A stretch of 64,000 nucleotides of DNA from Chitinophagales bacterium (GTDB lineage: Bacteria; Bacteroidota; Bacteroidia; Chitinophagales; Chitinophagaceae). Every line of letters begins with the position of its first letter. Within the stretch, counting starts at the first letter, position 1. The stretch covers positions 62,001 through 126,000 of the forward strand of contig JAFLBM010000003.1 in the NCBI GenBank assembly GCA_017303455.1. Direction: 5' to 3'. The translations under genes and the position numbers were made by a program. Shown one piece after another: positions 8,411 through 18,904 of the stretch. The notes beneath the pieces were generated by a model, which was given only the letters and a program-made list of their open reading frames with translations, was not told the origin of the DNA and did not search any database.

Positions 8411-9481
8411 TTATTTATTGGTGATTCCCTGCAAATTTTTACCAAAAAAGGAAGTGAGTTTTTTTGTTGCCTGATCTACATACTCTGGTTTCCAATAGGT
8501 TTGAATATGGGTAGCTCCTTCGATCAGGAACAGCTCCTTGTTTTTGGCATTGATTGCTTTAGGAAATGCTTCTTCCGTCATATACCTGGTATCGGCTTTG
8601 CTCCCGGCCATCATCAGGAGAGGCTGGTTAATCAGGTCCATATTTGTAGCTGCATCCCATGTCATCAGGTCGAGCAGGCTGCTCATGGTATATAAAAAAG
8701 TGGAATTAGGATGTGCATGGGTTCTGTAGTAATAAATATATCCTTCACGATAAAGGTCTGTCGTAGTTTTAGCAATTTCTTCATCTGTAATACTTGCCAC
8801 ACCAGCATAAATTATTTTGCCACCGGATGCTTCCTGTGTACGGGCATCCGAAGCTTTTTTTAAACGTTCCTGAATTGTATTTAACTGGGAATTCATAAAT
8901 CCATTTCGTCTTACCTCACCGGAATTAAACATACTTAATGTTGCAACAGCTTTAAATCTTTTATCTGATTGGGCAGCTTTTAAAGTATAACCGCCGCCCC
9001 CACAGATACCCAGAACACCTAAACGGCCCGTATCAACTCCTTTATATTGCATAATAAAATCAGCCATACCGTGAATATCTTCTACCCGGTTTACAGGTTT
9101 ATCCGTATGCCGTGGTTCACCGCCGCTGGCTCCCTGGTAAGCAGCATCTGCAACAATGCTGATATAACCTGATTCAGCCAATCGCTGTGCATATAATCCG
9201 GCTGTCTGCTCCTTAACGCCACCGTTTGGGTGGGCCACCACCACCGCCGGGTATTTTTTTGTTGTATCATAATTAGCCGGTGTGTACACATTGGCGGCAA
9301 TAACAATGCCGTTCAGTTTGTAACTCACGGGATGAATATTCACCCTGCCCGGAACATTTTCGGTAAGTGCAGCCCCGTACACCAAACCAAAAGGGTTAGA
9401 TGTATTTGTTTGTGCTGAAATGCTTGTAGATGTCAACATAAAAAGAATCGGAAAGAGATGAAGTTTGAGATATGTTTTCAT
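8411..9481 (-). CDS. Exported alpha/beta hydrolase, dienelactone-hydrolase/YcjY-like
   Basis: A 356-residue exported hydrolase; the signal peptide is MKTYLKLHLFPILFMLTSTS and beyond. The core has the oxyanion strand VVVAHPNGG, the nucleophile elbow GICGG (Cys160) and a C-terminal His in EGATHIQ. Cysteine in the elbow is the arrangement of dienelactone hydrolases rather than serine esterases. The overall layout resembles YcjY-type predicted hydrolases. The start at 9481 is preferred over an upstream start at 9592 because it begins the signal peptide and follows an exact TAGTTTTG -7 box. It has its own copy of the cluster's shared upstream sequence and probably co-transcribes with the CMD/cupin gene. 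Confidence 0.85.
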   Translation of the reverse strand: MKTYLKLHLFPILFMLTSTSISAQTNTSNPFGLVYGAALTENVPGRVNIHPVSYKLNGIVIAANVYTPANYDTTKKYPAVVVAHPNGGVKEQTAGLYAQRLAESGYISIVADAAYQGASGGEPRHTDKPVNRVEDIHGMADFIMQYKGVDTGRLGVLGICGGGGYTLKAAQSDKRFKAVATLSMFNSGEVRRNGFMNSQLNTIQERLKKASDARTQEASGGKIIYAGVASITDEEIAKTTTDLYREGYIYYYRTHAHPNSTFLYTMSSLLDLMTWDAATNMDLINQPLLMMAGSKADTRYMTEEAFPKAINAKNKELFLIEGATHIQTYWKPEYVDQATKKLTSFFGKNLQGITNK

Positions 9482-9534
9482 TATGATGTTTTCTTTATTT
9501 ATTTTCAGAAGCCTTAGTGAATCATTTGCTACTG

Positions 9535-9542
9535 CAAAACTA
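9535..9542 (-). promoter_or_regulatory. -7 box for the alpha/beta hydrolase gene
   Basis: The minus strand reads TAGTTTTG, an exact TAnnTTTG box, about 53 bases before the ATG at 9481. There is no clear TTG at -33, only CTG, which fits a promoter needing an activator bound at the conserved element just upstream (9569-9603). Confidence 0.55.
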
Positions 9543-9568
9543 TCCCAGAGATTTTGCAGAGCTGGTAG

Positions 9569-9603
9569 ACAGATTGCTGTTTTATCTACCATTATTACTG
9601 GTC
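9569..9603. promoter_or_regulatory. Putative AraC-family operator, copy 1
   Basis: ACAGATTG at 9569-9576, then after a fixed spacing ATCTACCATTATTACTGGTC at 9584-9603. It shares its layout with copies at 13254 and 15022, the second box matching 16 of 20 bases of the 15022 copy. It lies 88-122 bases upstream of the hydrolase start and overlaps the last 9 bases of the preceding gene. Confidence 0.6.
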
Positions 9604-10680
9604 CAGTTGTTTTTCTTTCAACCAGCTCGACATCAGATCCGCAACATCAATATTATTTAAATCGGAAAACGGAAAGTGAGTGTTTCCTTTGAGACCAGCT
9701 TCAGGCAAATGCACTACCGTTACATCACCTCCATATTTATTTACAACATCTCTCCACTTTCTTGCCATTGCAAGCCGTACCCGCCATCCATCCGGGCCCG
9801 GCGCATTGGTTGGTTCTTTTGCTATGTTGTCACCATAATAAATAACAATAGGGATTTTTGTAAGCTTCATAAAGTCAGACATTGGAACAGCAACTGCTTC
9901 TAATGTGCCCCCGGCGCTTGGCATAGCTGCAGGAACTTCTCCTTCCGGAAAAAGAAAACCGCTTCCGGGTTCATAAGAAACAATCGCTTTTATATTTTGA
10001 GTTTTGATAGCGGTGCGCCAGCCCATTCCACCCGAATGGGAATGAGTAACCAGGATGCCATTACCAATTTTGTTAAACAGCGCTGAAACCGCTTCCACAT
10101 TCACATTGATATCAATCGGCCCAACATTGGGTACCATTTGCCTGAAATACTGATTCAGTGTTGCTGAATCTTTTGCAAACTGAACGCCTTCAAAATAATC
10201 AGGCCAGATGCCAATACGGAATGTACCAAACCACCCCTGCTCGTCAGGTGTGGGAGTGATGTTTCCTTCAACGGTACTTCGTGCCGCATTCCCTCTTCTT
10301 GGCTGATCTACCAGGTAAACAGGAAATCTTCTTCGTAAAAAAATGTTTTGAAAACCTTCACGGCCATCAGGCGTTGTTTCCCATGTTTTGGAAAACTGGC
10401 CGATGCCATGCCACATCACAAGCGGGTATTTTCTTGCCTTTACCGGAATTTGGTAAAAGACATAGGCATGGTCTCCGTGAAATGTTTGACCCTCCGGTGT
10501 TGGTTTATATGGATCGAAGGTGCCGGGATTTGTAATTACATAGCCTCCTGTTGCAAAGCTGCCCTGCTCCCGGATAGTGATGTACTTACTGCCAGCACTG
10601 TTCCGGTTTGTTGAACATGATATTACTATTAATGAGACAATTGCGGAAAGCAATACATGTGTTTTATTTGGCCTTGTCAT
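9595..10680 (-). CDS. Lipoprotein alpha/beta hydrolase (serine esterase type)
   Basis: A 361-residue lipoprotein: the signal ends in a VISC lipobox with Cys22 as the acylation site, so it is anchored in a cell-envelope membrane. The hydrolase core shows LVMWHGIGQ (oxyanion region) and VTHSHSGGMG, whose Ser216 is the likely nucleophile, plus a C-terminal LKGNTHFPFSD block with the candidate catalytic His. Substrate unknown. It begins 26 bases after the Tat-exported aldo-keto reductase gene and is probably in its operon. Confidence 0.83.
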   Translation of the reverse strand: MTRPNKTHVLLSAIVSLIVISCSTNRNSAGSKYITIREQGSFATGGYVITNPGTFDPYKPTPEGQTFHGDHAYVFYQIPVKARKYPLVMWHGIGQFSKTWETTPDGREGFQNIFLRRRFPVYLVDQPRRGNAARSTVEGNITPTPDEQGWFGTFRIGIWPDYFEGVQFAKDSATLNQYFRQMVPNVGPIDINVNVEAVSALFNKIGNGILVTHSHSGGMGWRTAIKTQNIKAIVSYEPGSGFLFPEGEVPAAMPSAGGTLEAVAVPMSDFMKLTKIPIVIYYGDNIAKEPTNAPGPDGWRVRLAMARKWRDVVNKYGGDVTVVHLPEAGLKGNTHFPFSDLNNIDVADLMSSWLKEKQLDQ

Positions 10681-10706
10681 AATTCAAATTTAATTTATTA
10701 TGCTGC

Positions 10707-11786
<1,080 letters not shown>

Positions 11787-11792
11787 AAAATA

Positions 11793-12299
11793 TTATTTGG
11801 GTTTGTTATCGGCAGGTGGAGTGGCCAACTTTACCGCTCTCATCAGCTTTGAAAATGTGAGTGACCCCATCTTCCATCTATTGCCCTCTTTAACATATAC
11901 TTCAGTTACCATAAAAGGGTTCACTACTTCATTTCCGCCAACTACGGCCACTAAGTCAATTTCATTTAACAGGATGGCTGTGTTACCAATGATATTCACA
12001 ATTACAGAATATACTTCGGCCTTTTTATACCAAATGGAACCGCTTTTAATAACATCTATTTCCCGGGCTTTGCCCCAGCTTCCTCCCATATGAACAAACA
12101 TGGATTTTTCGTCGAACAGCACATTTAATGAATCAACATTTTTATCCGCCATCCAGTGCCATTTCTGTTTAGACAGGCTGATGATCTCCTGCTCCGCTTT
12201 TGTATACGTTTTTTTAGCTATGCTGTCCTGGCTGGATTGTGCGCTGCAGTATTGTGCAATCGTTAGTAAGAAACAAAGTCCGGGAATGAGATTTTTCAT
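11793..12299 (-). CDS. Exported SnoaL-like / nuclear transport factor 2 family protein (DUF4440-like)
   Basis: A 168-residue protein with a signal peptide ending near QYCSAQ. The mature part follows the NTF2-like alpha+beta cone: a helix with EQEIISLSKQKWHWMADKN, then the LFDEKSMFVHMGG strand, and a final VYVKEGNRWKMGSLTFSKL. The cone fold serves enzymes and binding proteins alike; no catalytic set is evident. The gene sits between two aldo-keto reductases in the AraC-linked cluster. Confidence 0.82.
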   Translation of the reverse strand: MKNLIPGLCFLLTIAQYCSAQSSQDSIAKKTYTKAEQEIISLSKQKWHWMADKNVDSLNVLFDEKSMFVHMGGSWGKAREIDVIKSGSIWYKKAEVYSVIVNIIGNTAILLNEIDLVAVVGGNEVVNPFMVTEVYVKEGNRWKMGSLTFSKLMRAVKLATPPADNKPK

Positions 12300-12352
12300 A
12301 CAGTTAAAATTTACAGGTTACCAGGGGAAATAAATTTAATTGTTACAGCTTA

Positions 12353-13213
<861 letters not shown>

Positions 13214-13253
13214 TTATTGCAAAGCTCATACTAATTGCCTGCCTTAACCTTAT

Positions 13254-13288
13254 ACTGATTGTAGTTTTATCTACCAATATCGCAGATT
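13254..13288. promoter_or_regulatory. Putative AraC-family operator, copy 2
   Basis: ACTGATTG at 13254-13261 and ATCTACCAATATCGCAGATT at 13269-13288. The second box matches the copy at 15037 in 18 of 20 positions, and the two boxes are 15 bases apart start to start, as in all three copies. It lies 53-87 bases before the aldo/keto reductase ATG. Confidence 0.65.
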
Positions 13289-13335
13289 CCAAGATATTTT
13301 GCTTATCCAAAGAACAGGGACCTGTCATGAAATGG

Positions 13336-14943
13336 TTAGTGTAAGTTCCCAGAAGTTACTGCTTTTTCAATCAGGTCCAGTCTCGCTTTCCTGGGATCGG
13401 GTTTAGCAACTGCTGAACCATCCGGTTGAAACTCAAGTATCACATTCTTTTTTGGATCGCAAACAGGCCATGGCGGCAATCCCTTACCGTTGGGGTTACC
13501 GGTTTTGGCAAAGTTTATCCAGTAGCTGTTCATCATCATCGCAACTTCATAGTCTTTTGAAGGCAAGACGGCTCCATTCCTGCTTCTGAGATTGTTGAAT
13601 ACATAGGGGATTTCGGAAGCATGCGCTGCGCCATAGCGCATCATCTGTTGCATGGAGGGAGAAACGTAAGAGAAAAGATAAATGTAAGCGGGAATACCTT
13701 TGGCAGCAAATGCATTTGCGGTGAACCGTGCAGGCTCTGCCCATACCTTGTCGGTATTAACCAGCGTAAGCATCTTCGCAAAATCAGTAGTATCAGCGGG
13801 GTCGTAAACTCTTTTTGCTTCGTCCTTCAGGCTGCCGAACAGGTTGATCAATTCTTCTTTCGTACGGGCATTTACAAAACCTGCCGGTACTTCTGCACTA
13901 TTGGAGCCAATTATAATTGGAACGTTAGGATGCCGGGCTGCATCGTATGCACTTTGGGCAGTTTCTACCACTAATTTTCCATCCAGGATAGGACCTGAAT
14001 AGGTAATCGGTCCGCCGGGTCCATCTGTCTCCTGGCCGCCATCTACAACCTGTGCAACAGTAAGAGAACGAAGTCTGGCCAGCGCTGGCGCATCTTTTCC
14101 TTCTATTTTTTGCTTGCGGGCAAAGTTGATTCCTGCGGTTTCAGCCGATACGGGATAATATGCATCGGCATTTTCTTTATTGATGGGCCTGCCTGTTAAA
14201 ACACCATCACGGCCGCCGCCAGATTCTATAATTGCTTTTTGAAAAAGGCCTTTTGCAGCCGGTATTGTCAGGAGGGAATGCACCGAAACAGCACCTGCAG
14301 ACTCGCCAAATATGGTAATGTTATTGTGATCACCACCAAAAGCAGCAATATTTTGTTTCACCCATTTGAGTGCCGCAATTTGATCCATGTAACCATAGTT
14401 GCCTTTAGGTTCTTCAGGATGTTCATTGCTTAGTGCAGGATGAGCAAAAAATCCAAGTCTTCCTAACCGATAATTAATACTGACTAAAATGACCCCTTTT
14501 TCAGTGAATGATGATCCGGGAAAGTCGTTTAGTGCCCCGCTTCCAAAAACAAAGGCCCCGCCATGTATCCATACCATTACCGGCAGTTTTGAATTTTTTT
14601 TAGTTCCGACTGGTGTCCAGATATTGAGAAACAAACAATCTTCTGCTGAAGATTTCGAGATGGAGTCTGTACCTCGTGGAAAGCCTGCCTGTGGACAGTC
14701 TGCACAGAATTTGAGTGCATCACGAACTCCCTGCCACGCTTTTACAGCTTGCGGCGGCCGCCAGCGGTATTCACCCACCGGCGGTGCTGCATAGGGTATT
14801 CCTTTAAAGCTGGATACATTCCCTTCGGTAATGCCCCGTAAGGCTCCTGAGTTGGTATGTACAACCGGGCCAGTAGCAGTGTCTTTCTGAGCATACAGGA
14901 CAGACGATAAAAGCAGTGTAACTCCAACAAATACTTTTTTCAT
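13336..14943 (-). CDS. Exported type B carboxylesterase
   Basis: A 535-residue esterase of the cholinesterase/type-B carboxylesterase family, the usual length. It has a signal peptide ([18 protein letters not shown]), the oxyanion segment [12 protein letters not shown], the nucleophile elbow GESAG (Ser215) and a catalytic His in [11 protein letters not shown]. It hydrolyses carboxylic esters in the periplasm or outside the cell; substrate unknown. It is divergent from the araC-type gene across a 179-bp region holding one shared operator copy, and 134 bases separate it from the next gene downstream, which has its own copy. Confidence 0.92.
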   Translation of the reverse strand: MKKVFVGVTLLLSSVLYAQKDTATGPVVHTNSGALRGITEGNVSSFKGIPYAAPPVGEYRWRPPQAVKAWQGVRDALKFCADCPQAGFPRGTDSISKSSAEDCLFLNIWTPVGTKKNSKLPVMVWIHGGAFVFGSGALNDFPGSSFTEKGVILVSINYRLGRLGFFAHPALSNEHPEEPKGNYGYMDQIAALKWVKQNIAAFGGDHNNITIFGESAGAVSVHSLLTIPAAKGLFQKAIIESGGGRDGVLTGRPINKENADAYYPVSAETAGINFARKQKIEGKDAPALARLRSLTVAQVVDGGQETDGPGGPITYSGPILDGKLVVETAQSAYDAARHPNVPIIIGSNSAEVPAGFVNARTKEELINLFGSLKDEAKRVYDPADTTDFAKMLTLVNTDKVWAEPARFTANAFAAKGIPAYIYLFSYVSPSMQQMMRYGAAHASEIPYVFNNLRSRNGAVLPSKDYEVAMMMNSYWINFAKTGNPNGKGLPPWPVCDPKKNVILEFQPDGSAVAKPDPRKARLDLIEKAVTSGNLH

Positions 14944-15021
14944 TGTAATAACTTTTAGCGGACTACCATTTTATAAACCGCACCTTGTAAAGGTCTTCTC
15001 AATTATCTGCCCGCATGGTAT

Positions 15022-15056
15022 ACAGATCACGGATTAATCTACCAATATTGCTGATT
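15022..15056. promoter_or_regulatory. Putative AraC-family operator, copy 3 (divergent)
   Basis: ACAGATCA at 15022-15029 and ATCTACCAATATTGCTGATT at 15037-15056, in the region between the divergent carboxylesterase and araC-type genes, 79 bases before the esterase start and 67 before the regulator start. Its position suits control of both directions, including autoregulation. Confidence 0.65.
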
Positions 15057-15092
15057 AGGATCCCTTAACTAATGAATAGCTCAATAAAGCAG

Positions 15093-15100
15093 TAATTTTG
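15093..15100 (+). promoter_or_regulatory. -7 box of the araC-type gene
   Basis: TAATTTTG, an exact TAnnTTTG box 22 bases before the ATG at 15123. The operator copy at 15022-15056 lies just upstream of where the -33 element should be. Confidence 0.5.
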
Positions 15101-15122
15101 AACCAGGCAAAACAATAGCAAT

Positions 15123-16022
15123 ATGGATAACATGCGAAGGTTTGAAACCATCAATGATTACAATGTCTTTAATAACAATGAAACACGGCACCCGCTGGTG
15201 AGTGTGGTTGATCTATCAAAGGCAGCCCCGCGGCAAGGCTCCCGGATGTATTTCGGTTTTTATACCATCTTCTTAAAAGATGTGAAATGCGGTGATCTGG
15301 TGTACGGCCGGCATACCTACGATTACCAGGAAGGCACATTGGTGTTCCTGGCACCGGGACAGGTGGCGGGCATGAACAGTAATGGAGAAACTTACCAGCC
15401 GAAAGGCTATGCACTGGTGTTTCATGCGGACCTGGTACATGGCACTTCCCTTGGACGTCATATCAAGGACTATAGTTTTTTTGGTTATCAATCGAACGAA
15501 GCATTGCATTTATCTGAACGGGAACGAAAAATTGTGCTGGATTGCTTTTCAAAGATTGAATATGAACTGGATCATGCCATTGACAAACACAGTAAAAAAC
15601 TCATCGCCGATAATATTGAACTGTTCCTTAACTATTGCCTTCGTTTTTATGACCGCCAGTTCATTACCCGTGATAAGCCACATAAAGGAATTTTAGAACG
15701 GTTTGAAACGTTGCTGAATGAATATTACCAGGCAGATAACCCGCAAACATCAGGCCTGCCGTCTGTAGCGTATTGTGCTAATGAATTAAATTTATCAGCC
15801 GGGTATTTTGGCGACCTGGTTAAAAAGGAAACAGGAAAAACAGCACAGGAGTATATACAATCAAAAGTGATAGATGTAGCCAAAGAAAAAATATTTGATC
15901 ACAGCAAATCCATTAATCAAATAGCGTACGAGTTAGGGTTTAAATACCCCCAGCATTTTACCCGGTTGTTTAAGCAACGGGTGGGGCAATCTCCCAATGA
16001 ATACAGGAGTTCGGCGAATTAA
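15123..16022 (+). CDS. AraC family transcriptional regulator
   Basis: A 299-residue regulator: an N-terminal cupin-like sensor half (about 20-170, including VFLAPGQVAGM and the typical PKGYALVFH strand) and a C-terminal AraC double helix-turn-helix. The first HTH is around LPSVAYCANELNLSAGYFGDL, read in two parts, and the second is INQIAYELGFKYPQHFTRLFKQ with the signature ending GQSPNEYR. Proteins of this layout activate adjacent operons in response to a small ligand held by the cupin half. Divergent from the esterase gene, it most plausibly binds the three shared 35-bp elements of the cluster. Confidence 0.92.
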   Translation: MDNMRRFETINDYNVFNNNETRHPLVSVVDLSKAAPRQGSRMYFGFYTIFLKDVKCGDLVYGRHTYDYQEGTLVFLAPGQVAGMNSNGETYQPKGYALVFHADLVHGTSLGRHIKDYSFFGYQSNEALHLSERERKIVLDCFSKIEYELDHAIDKHSKKLIADNIELFLNYCLRFYDRQFITRDKPHKGILERFETLLNEYYQADNPQTSGLPSVAYCANELNLSAGYFGDLVKKETGKTAQEYIQSKVIDVAKEKIFDHSKSINQIAYELGFKYPQHFTRLFKQRVGQSPNEYRSSAN

Positions 16023-16062
16023 TTTTACAAGTTTTCAATACTGTTTCTTACTAAACCATAAC

Positions 16063-16223
16063 AAAAGGCCAACCGGCAGTCAATTCAGCTTGAACGTCTG
16101 CATGCACATGAGAACGTTCAGTAAATACAGTAGCCAGGCGATCTTTTTGTTCAGCGTCAGATCCTGACGGTATTCATTCTCGGGGCCGTGGCTGCTCCCT
16201 TATTCACCACTTTGCCCGGCATA
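16063..16223. repeat. 161-bp direct repeat, copy 1
   Basis: Aligns without gaps to 16920-17080 at an offset of 857 bases; nine mismatches were counted by eye, about 94 percent identity. The copy carries the last 22 codons of a DUF2807 gene plus 94 bases past its stop, including a TGAACGT/ACGTTCA stem. The repeats bracket the parDE pair. Confidence 0.9.
16157..16223 (-). pseudogene. 3'-end remnant of a DUF2807 (head GIN domain) gene
   Basis: The minus strand reads GKVVNKGAATAPRMNTVRI and a TGA stop, against GKVVNKGAATARRMNNVRI in the intact gene at 17014-17730. Nothing of the gene remains 5' of this point. It is the displaced end left when the parDE segment came between it and the rest of the gene, or the product of a local duplication. 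Confidence 0.8.
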
Positions 16224-16298
16224 CCACCACATCGCCAATGCTTTTACATGGGCAGTAATTGCGGGCACCCTAAAATTTCAGGTCCTTCCAGGGAACCG

Positions 16299-16319
16299 AT
16301 ATACCAATAATTGGTATAT
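16299..16319. promoter_or_regulatory. Palindromic operator of the parDE operon
   Basis: ATATACCAAT, one central A, then ATTGGTATAT: a perfect 10-bp inverted repeat. The TTG at 16312-16314 inside its right arm would be the -33 element, with a poorer CCTTTTTG -7 region next to the parD start. ParD antitoxins bind such palindromes through a ribbon-helix-helix dimer and repress their own operon, which is the likely role here. Confidence 0.75.
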
Positions 16320-16341
16320 TTGACTCAAAACCTTTTTGTGT

Positions 16342-16584
16342 ATGTCCAAAAACACTTCAATTCTTTTGGGAGAGCATTTTGAAAAATTCATTAGTGCTGA
16401 GGTTTCCTCCGGGCGATATGGTTCGGCCAGTGAAGTTGTCCGGACAGCTTTACGTATGCTGGAGACCGAGGAGCAAAAAAAGAAAGCGTTGATTAAAGCT
16501 TTGATTAAAGGTGAAAAATCCGGAAGAGTAGAGAATTTTGATCCTGTTGCTCATTTGGCAAAACTTCATAAAAAGCATCAATGA
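16342..16584 (+). CDS. parD: ParD-family type II antitoxin
   Basis: An 80-residue protein with an N-terminal ribbon-helix-helix (NTSILLGEHFEKFISAEV, then SGRYGSASEVVRTALRMLE), the ParD/CopG signature, and a charged C-terminal tail that would wrap the toxin. It should neutralise the ParE toxin and bind the palindrome upstream. The ATG at 16342 is preferred to a TTG six bases earlier. Its stop overlaps the toxin start by four bases (ATGA), as usual for these pairs. The pair is more AT-rich than its neighbours. Confidence 0.92.
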   Translation: MSKNTSILLGEHFEKFISAEVSSGRYGSASEVVRTALRMLETEEQKKKALIKALIKGEKSGRVENFDPVAHLAKLHKKHQ

Positions 16585-16874
16585 AATTGAAAATTGTTTT
16601 TCATAAGGAGGCTTTATCAGATTTGGAAGAAATATGGCTTTATACTCTCGAAACATGGTCTCTTGAACAAGCTGACAGGTATTATGAACTAATAATAAAA
16701 GAAATTGATTTCTTGTCTAAAAAACCTAAATCTGGAAAGAGCCTGAACTTATTGAGAGAAGGTTACTATTCAACAAAAGTTAAGTCACACTTCCTGTTTT
16801 ACAAATTTTCTGCAACCGAGTTGGAAATTGTCAGAATATTACATGAAAGCATGGATATTCCTAATCGTTTGTAG
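16581..16874 (+). CDS. parE: ParE/RelE-family type II toxin
   Basis: A 97-residue toxin of the ParE/RelE superfamily: LKIVFHKEALSDLEEIWLY, then a helix with QADRYYELIIKEIDFL and the C-terminal strands YSTKVKSHFLFYKF and LEIVRILHESMDIPNRL, the HE.MD...L ending being typical of ParE. Characterised ParE proteins poison DNA gyrase; RelE relatives cut mRNA. The full-length frame and intact C-terminal signature suggest it is functional. Translationally coupled to parD. Confidence 0.9.
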   Translation: MKLKIVFHKEALSDLEEIWLYTLETWSLEQADRYYELIIKEIDFLSKKPKSGKSLNLLREGYYSTKVKSHFLFYKFSATELEIVRILHESMDIPNRL

Positions 16875-16919
16875 GCCCCCCCAACTAACGAGTTTGATCT
16901 TTCACATAGTTACCTGAGA

Positions 16920-17080
16920 AAAAGGCCACCCGGCAGTCAATTCAGCTTGAACGTCTGCATGCACATGAGAATGTTCAGTAAATACTGTAGCCAGGCGACC
17001 TTTTTGTTAAGCGTCAGATCCTGACGTTATTCATTCTCCGGGCCGTGGCAGCTCCCTTATTCACCACTTTGCCCAGCATA
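16920..17080. repeat. 161-bp direct repeat, copy 2
   Basis: The second copy of the repeat at 16063-16223. Its right 67 bases are the 3' end of the intact DUF2807 gene, and the rest is that gene's downstream flank, so the gene end is present twice around the toxin-antitoxin pair. Confidence 0.9.
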
Positions 17081-17730
17081 TTGTCTTTTACTTTCAGTTC
17101 TTTCTCAGCATTCACTTCGGCTGAACCCACGCCGTGGTTATCGATTTCCATTTTCTGCACCAGGAAACCGGCCGCTTCAATGCTGCCCACACTGTTATTT
17201 TTGATCACCACGTTATCGGCCTTGCCCTGCAGTTTGATATTGCCCACACTTTTGTTATCAATGTCTAAGTGCTGTGCCGACAGTTTCAGATCCACATTGC
17301 CCACACTCTTATTATCCAGTTCCAGTTTATCAAAACTGAGTGTTTGTTCTGATGACACATTCCCCACGGTCTTCAGTTCCATCGTCTTCAGTGTTTTGAA
17401 ACTGATATACACTTTCATTTTCTTCTTGCTGCTGATGTTCACATCCTTCTTCATACTGATCAGCAGCTTCGATCCTTCGTTCTTTACTTCAAACAATTCC
17501 TGCAGGTTGTCTTCGGCTTCGATCTTCACTCCTTCACTGCTGCCCTGGGATAACAACACACTGAAAGCCCCGCTCACCCTCAGTTCGTCAAAGGACTTTA
17601 CCGCCACGTCTTTGGTGATCACATTCCCGCTGCCTTCGATCCGGGTCTTTTCTTTTCCATGTTCCTGTGCCTGGAGTGTAGCTCCGCTGATAACAAGGGC
17701 CAGCAGGGCCGGCAAAACATACTTTTTCAT
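17014..17730 (-). CDS. Exported head GIN domain (DUF2807) protein
   Basis: A 238-residue protein with a signal peptide (MKKYVLPALLALVISGATLQAQ). The remainder is a DUF2807 putative auto-transporter adhesin/head-GIN domain: an N-terminal strand GSGNVITKDVAVKSFDELRVSG and then a right-handed beta-helix of short repeats such as LELDNKSVGNVDLKL, LDIDNKSVGNIKLQG and VVIKNNSVGSIEA. It is a periplasmic or surface protein of unknown role, common in Bacteroidota. Its last 67 bases lie inside direct-repeat copy 2. Confidence 0.88.
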   Translation of the reverse strand: MKKYVLPALLALVISGATLQAQEHGKEKTRIEGSGNVITKDVAVKSFDELRVSGAFSVLLSQGSSEGVKIEAEDNLQELFEVKNEGSKLLISMKKDVNISSKKKMKVYISFKTLKTMELKTVGNVSSEQTLSFDKLELDNKSVGNVDLKLSAQHLDIDNKSVGNIKLQGKADNVVIKNNSVGSIEAAGFLVQKMEIDNHGVGSAEVNAEKELKVKDNMLGKVVNKGAATARRMNNVRI

Positions 17731-17907
17731 AACTGGTTGGTTTTTTTGTTTACTGATAATTAGACGAAATTCTTCGTAGAACGAAGAAACCGGGATTCTG
17801 TTACAACTTTTTCCAAATTCATGGTAAATGGTGCATAGAATAGCTGAACGGTAACCCCTTACCGGCTTCTTTTTTACGGATATTTGCCCGGTTCAAACTT
17901 CTGCGAT

Positions 17908-18810
17908 ATGATCATTGACCTGGAAAAACTGAAACCGGCTGAGAAACAATATTACCTGCAGCATGTGATCGCCCCGCGGCCCATTTGTTTTGCCTCCACC
18001 ATTGATAAAGCCGGGAAGGTGAACCTGAGTCCCTTTAGTTTTTTTAACCTGTTTTCTTCCAATCCGCCCATCGTTGTTTTTTCTCCTGCCCGCCGGGTAA
18101 GGGATAAAACCAGCAAGCATACCCTTGAAAATGTGCTCGAAGTGCCGGAAGTGGTGATCAATATTGTGACCTATGATATGGTGCAGCAGATGTCGCTGGC
18201 CAGTTGCGAGTTCCCCAAGGGAACCAATGAATTTGTCAAAGCCGGTTTTACTGAAGAACCTGCTACGCTGGTAAAACCTCCCATGGTAAAAGAAAGCAAA
18301 GTGAAGATGGAATGCCGGGTCACCGAAGTGAAACCACTGGGCAAAGAAGGCGGGGCAGGCAACTTAGTGATCTGCGAAGTGCTGCGGATGCATATTGCGG
18401 AGGAGCTGCTGGATGACCCTTCGGCTACCGCCCAGGGTTTACCCAAACTGGACCAGCGCAGGATTAACCATGTGGCCCGGCTTGGCGGCGACTGGTACTG
18501 CGTGGTGAATGAAGCTAATCTTTTCCAGGTGGCCAAACCGAATACACAATTGGGTATCGGCGTAGATGCCCTCCCGGTTCATATCCGGAACAGCACGATC
18601 CTTTCCGGTAATGACCTGGGGCAACTGGCCAATGTGCATGACCTGCCGGTGATAGAGCCTTCGTTTGATGATCCGCACCTGAAACAGATCATCCAGTACT
18701 ACAGCATCAACCCGGATGAAATGGAGAAAGAGCTGCAGTTGTATGCCCAAAAATTGCTGGCCAACGGGCAGGTGCAGGAAGCCTGGCAGGTATTACTGGC
18801 CGGGGTTTGA
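17908..18810 (+). CDS. Flavin reductase family protein (DIM6/NTAB type)
   Basis: A 300-residue FMN-binding split-barrel protein. The N-terminal half holds the family pattern VIAPRPICFASTIDKAGKVN and NLSPFSFFNLFSSNPPIVVF, which binds FMN, followed by VNIVTYDMVQQM. The extra C-terminal section (about 200-300, with NHVARLGGDWYCVV) is typical of the longer Bacteroidota members. Such proteins reduce flavin or act as flavoredoxins for a partner monooxygenase; no partner is adjacent. The start at 17908 (MIIDLEKLKP) is the family N-terminus. Confidence 0.88.
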   Translation: MIIDLEKLKPAEKQYYLQHVIAPRPICFASTIDKAGKVNLSPFSFFNLFSSNPPIVVFSPARRVRDKTSKHTLENVLEVPEVVINIVTYDMVQQMSLASCEFPKGTNEFVKAGFTEEPATLVKPPMVKESKVKMECRVTEVKPLGKEGGAGNLVICEVLRMHIAEELLDDPSATAQGLPKLDQRRINHVARLGGDWYCVVNEANLFQVAKPNTQLGIGVDALPVHIRNSTILSGNDLGQLANVHDLPVIEPSFDDPHLKQIIQYYSINPDEMEKELQLYAQKLLANGQVQEAWQVLLAGV

Positions 18811-18904
18811 TACCTGTAAATCACCAGTTTTAGAAAGAAAGAGGGGATAAACAGGGTTTAGGAACGCAGTATGATCATTTTGTTACCGGTAAGCCGGCCG
18901 GTCT

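Larger units (their letters stand above)
16023..16341. other. Intergenic region with repeat copy 1 and the parDE operator
   Basis: Between the araC-type and parD genes there is no intact gene. The stretch holds the first 161-bp direct repeat (16063-16223) with a 22-codon remnant of the DUF2807 gene, about 75 bases of unmatched sequence, and the 21-bp palindrome at 16299-16319. Confidence 0.8.

Noticed and set aside
9465..9692. A plus-strand frame over the hydrolase upstream region
   Set aside because: Overlaps the promoter and operator of the minus-strand gene; composition is not protein-like.
17045..17779. A 244-codon open frame on the plus strand, antisense to the DUF2807 gene
   Set aside because: Serine/leucine/threonine-rich translation of a low-complexity repeat gene; the minus-strand frame has a signal peptide and a recognised domain.
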